From: Dictyophora rubrovolvata
Lineage: Eukaryota > Basidiomycota > Agaricomycetes > Phallales > Phallaceae
Reading direction: 5' to 3'
NCBI GenBank assembly: GCA_029959195.1
Contig: CP114119.1
Coordinates: forward strand, 1,798,001 to 1,862,000
DNA: 64,000 bases
Positions within the stretch are counted from its first letter, which is position 1. Every line of letters begins with the position of its first letter. The translations under genes and the position numbers were made by a program. Below the pieces are notes generated by a model. The model was not told the origin of the DNA and made no database searches. It saw nothing but the letters and a program-made list of their open reading frames with translations. Below, one piece after another: positions 59,771-64,000 of this stretch.

Positions 59771-60238
59771 TTATATGCGATAAGAGGAAAGAAAGTGTTA
59801 AAGGGGGTGGTGGATGGAGAGAGGCGCGGCACTGACTTAGGGACTTTTTCTATGTGAAAAATTTTTTTTTTGAGCCGCTGACTCTTAAAACCCGGCAATT
59901 TGGCCCACTCCGTCGACTTGACACGCGCTGATCGATTAAAGTAATCAGTCCGCACACACATCGATTATCAGACATCGTCTACAGTGAAGATACAATCTAT
60001 TTTCAAAATATATTATTGTTACATACTTCGAGTTCTACCATTACTATTATCTTAATAAATGCAATATTAATGTGACCGGAAAATGTGTAAATATAATGCA
60101 GTAGTAGCCCAATCGTTACAATTATCAATTAATAAAAAAGAGGAGGAGAACAAAATATAGCAGTGAAAGAAGAAAAAAGTTATTCTTTCGTCAAAATAGA
60201 TAATTCAGGATTTAGTCGTGACTGTCATGCACACCGTC
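59771..60238. other. TEF1 promoter and leader region
   Basis: Contains the TEF1 promoter on the minus strand, with CT-rich text (CTCTCTCCATCC, CTTTCTTTCCTC in that strand) just before the leader donor. It also holds the AT-rich 3' side of the kinase gene. Confidence 0.45.
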
Positions 60239-62423
60239 TCACCAGCCATCCTTGCCGCTAAGGAATCGGCTGCTCAATATTTGATCGAATGTCGGCCTTT
60301 TCGCTATCTCGACCTGAAGGCATGCTAGCACCAGGCGATGGGCATCTTCCAATCGTCCGCCACCATCGGATTCTTCACCCTCATCCTCGTGACCTTCACA
60401 GCGTTCGTCTAATGCTATCCGAGCTTTAGCGAACGGTGATGATAAGCCTTCTTGGGCTTCCACAGGAGTCTGAAATGGACATTCTCCAACAAGTAATACA
60501 TACGCGACCACTCCAAAAGCCCACACATCTTGTTCTTTACCGTGATAGTTTTCACCGCGTAAAATTTCCGGTCCGGCATAATCCAACCTAAAAGTATTAT
60601 CACCGACCGAAAACGAGGCTGAGGAATGTTCATTTCAGGAGTTAATGAGGCACTTACGTTCCACTGAACGTGTCCCAGCCACCTCTACGTACTACGCCTG
60701 AGCTTCCAAAATCGATCAAAAAACATTGGCCATCTGATGGTCCTAGAACAACATTTTCATCTTTGATGTCACGGTGAACTACAGCAAAAAAGAAAAATGT
60801 GATTTATCGAAAGCATAAAAGTCGCGTGCTCACTAATACATACCGATACCCTTTGCATGAAGAAAGCACAACGCGTCAGCAATCTGACCCAAGTAACTTC
60901 TAGTAAGATGGGGAGGTAGTCCATTGGGATACAATTCTACGAGATCGAAAAGATCAGCAGGTAAGGGTTCCTCATCAGGTCCTGGAACCGGTGTCGTTGC
61001 GGGCATCACGAGATAGTAAAAATGTGCGTCTTCAAAGAAATCTATCAAAGGGCAAATATTGGGATGGCCTTTCACTGTAGCTCCCTCGACCCAGTTCGAC
61101 GTGACGGAACCATGATGTGGGATTCCCGGGCGTGCGGGATCCCATGGTCGCCGTGCAGGCAAAACATAAGGCGTGTTAGATATGGAGGACATCGCGTAAA
61201 TTTCGATGGGGATTGTTCCAAGCTTAGGATGCTTTTTCCAGCAATCGGCCAAAATACGAGATTTGATGACTTGCTTTATGATTAATGGAGACTAGATGCA
61301 AAAAAAGGTTCGCGGGAAGTCTCGATGGAAAACTGCGTTGTTCTGAGACAAAACTCACCCCTAATTTGCCATTAGGTAGTTTCTCTCTAGCCCTTTTCAC
61401 CAAGCCGTACGCCCCTCTTCCAGCTTCTCCTTCAATGATAAAGTCATTTATTGTATGACTTCCAAGAAAGTTCTCCGTAGTAGGGGAAGGTGCTCGAGTA
61501 CTAATGACACTTAATAGACTGTTTTGACTCGACTGACGACCGATGACATGGGGCCTTAAATCTCCATTGTAAATTTCTGTGGGGTCATCTATGACCTTGA
61601 GACGGCCGGCAACCAATGACACACGTTTCTGGGAAGAACGGCGACGCGAAGGGGGTCGAGGTGGCAACGTCGGAGATTTTGGAAGTGTTGAACGAGTAGA
61701 GATAGGACTGACAGGATGAGATGTGGATTTCGAGTCGAAATTAGTTTTTGGAGGATATTCGGCTGTGGCCGAGCGCATAGATGGAGTTGAGTGGGAGCGA
61801 AGAGGCGGTGGCGGGTGTATGATAGTAAGTGGTGGCGGCGGCGGTGGCGACGGACGATCCGGAGTAGTAAATGATGTCTCTACCTCAAGACAGTTATCCT
61901 CTTCCGGTTCAGCAACAAATAAGGGTACTGGAAACATTGATTCGTCATTAGGATCGTTACGAGAGCGTGAATGGCCCCGCGAATGCCGCTGTTTCTCTCG
62001 AATGGCGTTTCTCTCCTCTTCCTCTTTCTTCAACCAATTAAATCCTTTGCCTAAGGAGGTAAATCCATACTGCTTATTTCCTAGATTAACGGTTCGCTGT
62101 ATTCGGAACATTGGCTCGGGGGCTAACCAACCATCATCGGAGGCGGCAGTAATTTCGTCGACAGCGGCGAACGGGGCATGTTCTATAGTTTGTGCGACCG
62201 CCAGGATGATAGCCTACGAAAAAAAAATACCAAAAGAAATTTGAGAGGGAAACTGCACTGCAGAAAGCACAAGGAGTGGAGAAAAAGGATGTAGGAAAGA
62301 AAGTTGAAATAACTCAGTGGTCCAGGGTCCGCCGGTGAGCGGCTTTTCGGCTTGGGTGGTGTGAGATTGATCGACTCTTTTGAAAAAGCTCAGCATGTCG
62401 GGGAAAAGTACATGCGATGTCAT
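60239..62423 (-). CDS. PAS-kinase-like Ser/Thr kinase (CAMK, PASK/Psk1 type)
   Basis: The N-terminal half is Ser/Pro rich with a PPPPPPL run. The kinase domain is at the C-terminus: FIIEGEAGRGAYGLVKRARE (glycine loop), LIIKQVIKSRILADCWKKHP (VAIK-type Lys), PIEIYAMSSISNTPYVLPAR, GHPNICPLIDFFEDAHFYYL, SYLGQIADALCFLHAKGI joined to VHRDIKDENVVLGPSDG (catalytic HRD), CFLIDFGSSGVVRRGGWDTF (DFG), TLDYAGPEILRGENYHGKEQ and DVWAFGVVAYVLLVGECPFQ. The GTIPIEIYAMS and WKKHPKLG blocks are those of fungal PAS kinases, nutrient-status kinases of glycogen and protein synthesis. I do not see a clear PAS domain in the exons found; it may be degenerate or upstream. Start at 62423 (MTSHVLFP) or 62396 (MLSFFKRVDQ) is uncertain. 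Ends GKDGW. Confidence 0.8.
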
Positions 62424-62620
62424 ATTCACCCCATAACTCACAATACCAATATAATATTTGGGATAAAGCGTGCTTCATTTTCATTCTGCTGTGGCTGAGC
62501 CCAAGAACCCGGTAGACTGGTTTATTCCCTGTCACATATCTGTCACTGGGCTTTTCCGTCACCATCTCTGTTCATTTTCTACCTCTCGTTTTGTTTCCTT
62601 TCATTGCAAATTCTGTGGTA

Positions 62621-63257
62621 ATGGCTGAAATGGATGCCTTGATCCCCTTCACAACGTCCGGCTCTCTTATCGATTGTGTGGACAGTATGTAAACTACCCC
62701 TTTCCCGTTCCACCCATACACCCATCGACCTTGTTTTATTAAAAATAAATAAAAATACAACCTTCAAGAAAAGATGCTCGTTGTTTTACGCGATGGACGT
62801 AAGCTATTTGGGGTCCTCAGGTCATATGATCAGTTCGGTGCATCATTCGTCGCGTTTACTTCCTGTACAGCTGTCCAACTAATCATTGCCCCCTTTTAAA
62901 AACTCTCAGCCAATCTCGTTTTAGAAGACACCGTGGAACGGGTTCATCACGGCGACGTATATGCTGAAGTTCGCAGAGGAGTCTTTCTCATTCGTGGTGA
63001 AAACGTCGTCCTACTGGGTGAAATCGTGCGTTATTAACTTAATCTTTGGGCACCAACCAAGGCATATCAAATTAATTCCCTGAAAGGATCTTGATGCCGA
63101 GGACGAGATCCCATTGCAGCGCATTGACGCTGCACAAATGATTCCGGTACACGAAGCTGAGGTTGCCGCCCGTAAACGACGGGAAAACGTCAAAGCAAAT
63201 ATTTTATATGAACAATTCGGCTTTTGTCGAGAGGGAGGCGAAGGCGATGGGTATTAA
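62621..63257 (+). CDS. LSM1: Sm-like protein Lsm1
   Basis: Four exons. The first, MAEMDALIPFTTSGSLIDCV, is joined by an intron to DKKMLVVLRDGRKLFGVLRS (Sm1 motif with VVLRDGR), then NLVLEDTVERVHHGDVYAEV, RRGVFLIRGENVVLLGEI (Sm2) and DLDAEDEIPLQRIDAAQMIP. The C-terminal helix has EVAARKRRENVKANILYEQF. Lsm1 is the defining subunit of the cytosolic Lsm1-7/Pat1 ring that drives decapping and 5'-3' decay of mRNA. The start is 197 bp from that of the divergent kinase gene. Length about 140 residues, as usual. Confidence 0.95.
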
Positions 63258-63496
63258 AATTGTCTTATATTTGCATATTCCTGTGACATTGGATCCTATG
63301 CTATGTATACGCTGTAATCATATATTTCCAGTGAATTATACCCTTCCACGACAAGAATACGGGTTCCAATTTTCAGAATCATTAATACAGAAAAAGAGTC
63401 TACAACAATTCAGAACGAGACAAAGTAGATAGTACAGTAAGGGAATAAAAGTGATAAAGTAAAGAAAACCGTAAAACTGCTGATTGTTTTTTTTTT

Positions 63497-64000
63497 CTAT
63501 CGAGTAATCCTTTTTGCTTTCCTGCTAGAGCGTGGATGAGGATACAACTCTTCGATTTTACTTTTGAGGTCGCGTTCCGTCTCCGTTAATTGTTTTATGC
63601 TGCCATTCTAGTAAAGCCCGTTAGAGTGAATGAGCCTTTTCGCTGGCATTATTCGCTTACCTTACAGTCCACTTCCATCTGCAACTCTAAATCACGAACC
63701 GTTTTCCAGCCATTATGCCGAGGGCATTCTATAGGACCATGACATAGCCATGACATTTTTCCTGAGTTTTCACTTTCACCGTCATCATCCTCGTCTTCCC
63801 CTTGGTTGCTGTATAGGGCCTTTTTCCCTTCCACACCAATGATCCATCTTGCCCATTCATGATCACCCATCTCAAGCCTCGTATCCCATCCACAAAACCT
63901 GTCAGACGCTCGCTCAACCGCAAGGTCGAGCAATCTTCGGCGAGTCATGACATACTCCAATTCCAGCTTAAATTTATCTCTTGACGAGCGGATGGCCCCG
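63497..64000 (-). CDS. Probable Set1/COMPASS subunit Spp1/Cfp1, C-terminal part (window edge)
   Basis: The visible C-terminus reads KFKLELEYVMTRRRLLDLAV, then RFCGWDTRLEMGDHEWARWI, an acidic linker, and MSWLCHGPIECPRHNGWKTV followed by RDLELQMEVDCK. After an intron it ends GSIKQLTETERDLKSKIEEL and RKAKRITR. The Cys/His pattern (FC-x..-LC-x5-C-x2-H, then W) and the following helix match the C-terminal CFP1/Spp1 zinc region; the N-terminal PHD finger would lie beyond the right edge. Spp1 helps Set1 methylate histone H3 Lys4. The stop is at 63497. A KANSL2/INO80D-like C3H-C3H protein is the alternative. Confidence 0.55.

Overview
The window is nuclear DNA of a filamentous fungus, almost certainly an agaricomycete-type basidiomycete. 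Genes are dense and lie on both strands. Most are broken by many short introns of about 40-60 nt with GT..AG ends. The families present fit this lineage: fungal Rac1, saccharopine dehydrogenase, a PAS-kinase-type kinase, an SRA-domain protein, Ies1 of INO80, and Ser/Pro-rich proteins without wider homologues. I saw no rRNA, CRISPR array, retroelement polyprotein or intact transposon. One tRNA is clear.

Layout. 1-6.6 kb: the end of an Atos/FAM214-like gene, two tandem secreted ML-domain (NPC2-like) genes on the minus strand, a four-helix membrane protein, then a gene-poor stretch with a diverged 140/123-bp tandem duplication. 6.6-13.7 kb: a TBL1/Hif2-like LisH-WD40 protein, a mitochondrial GHITM-type Bax-inhibitor protein and a DCAF11-like WD40 protein, all on plus. 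13.8-20.9 kb, minus: a multispan membrane protein, an Ats1-like RCC1 protein, and an FBXO21-like F-box/YccV protein flanked by two paralogous small membrane proteins. 21.4-26.7 kb, plus: an HXXXD acyltransferase, a GDP-fucose-transporter-like SLC35 protein and a putative O-fucosyltransferase in a row. 27-44 kb: a large Ser-rich type II membrane protein, Rac1, initiator tRNA-Met, Lys1, a large alpha/beta hydrolase, a fungal protein of unknown function, Ttc1, Tim8 and an LPA-type acyltransferase. 44-64 kb: Ies1, a zinc-finger Ser-rich protein, complex I NDUFA5, an Stm1/SERBP1 protein, an SRA protein, a dienelactone hydrolase, EF-1alpha, a PASK-like kinase, Lsm1 and the end of a probable Spp1/Cfp1.

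Most genes are housekeeping and only loosely related. The strongest functional neighbourhood is the fucosylation pair: a transporter that would bring GDP-fucose into the Golgi, next to a type II enzyme that would use it, with an acyltransferase just upstream. Chromatin genes recur (Hif2-like, Ies1, SRA, Spp1-like) but are scattered rather than operon-like.

Gene structures were rebuilt by hand from reading frames and splice motifs. Coordinates given are start codon to stop codon, introns included. Several genes need very small exons (9, 11, 16 and 19 nt) that automatic annotation often misses. Unless stated, splice sites are inferred, not proven by transcripts.
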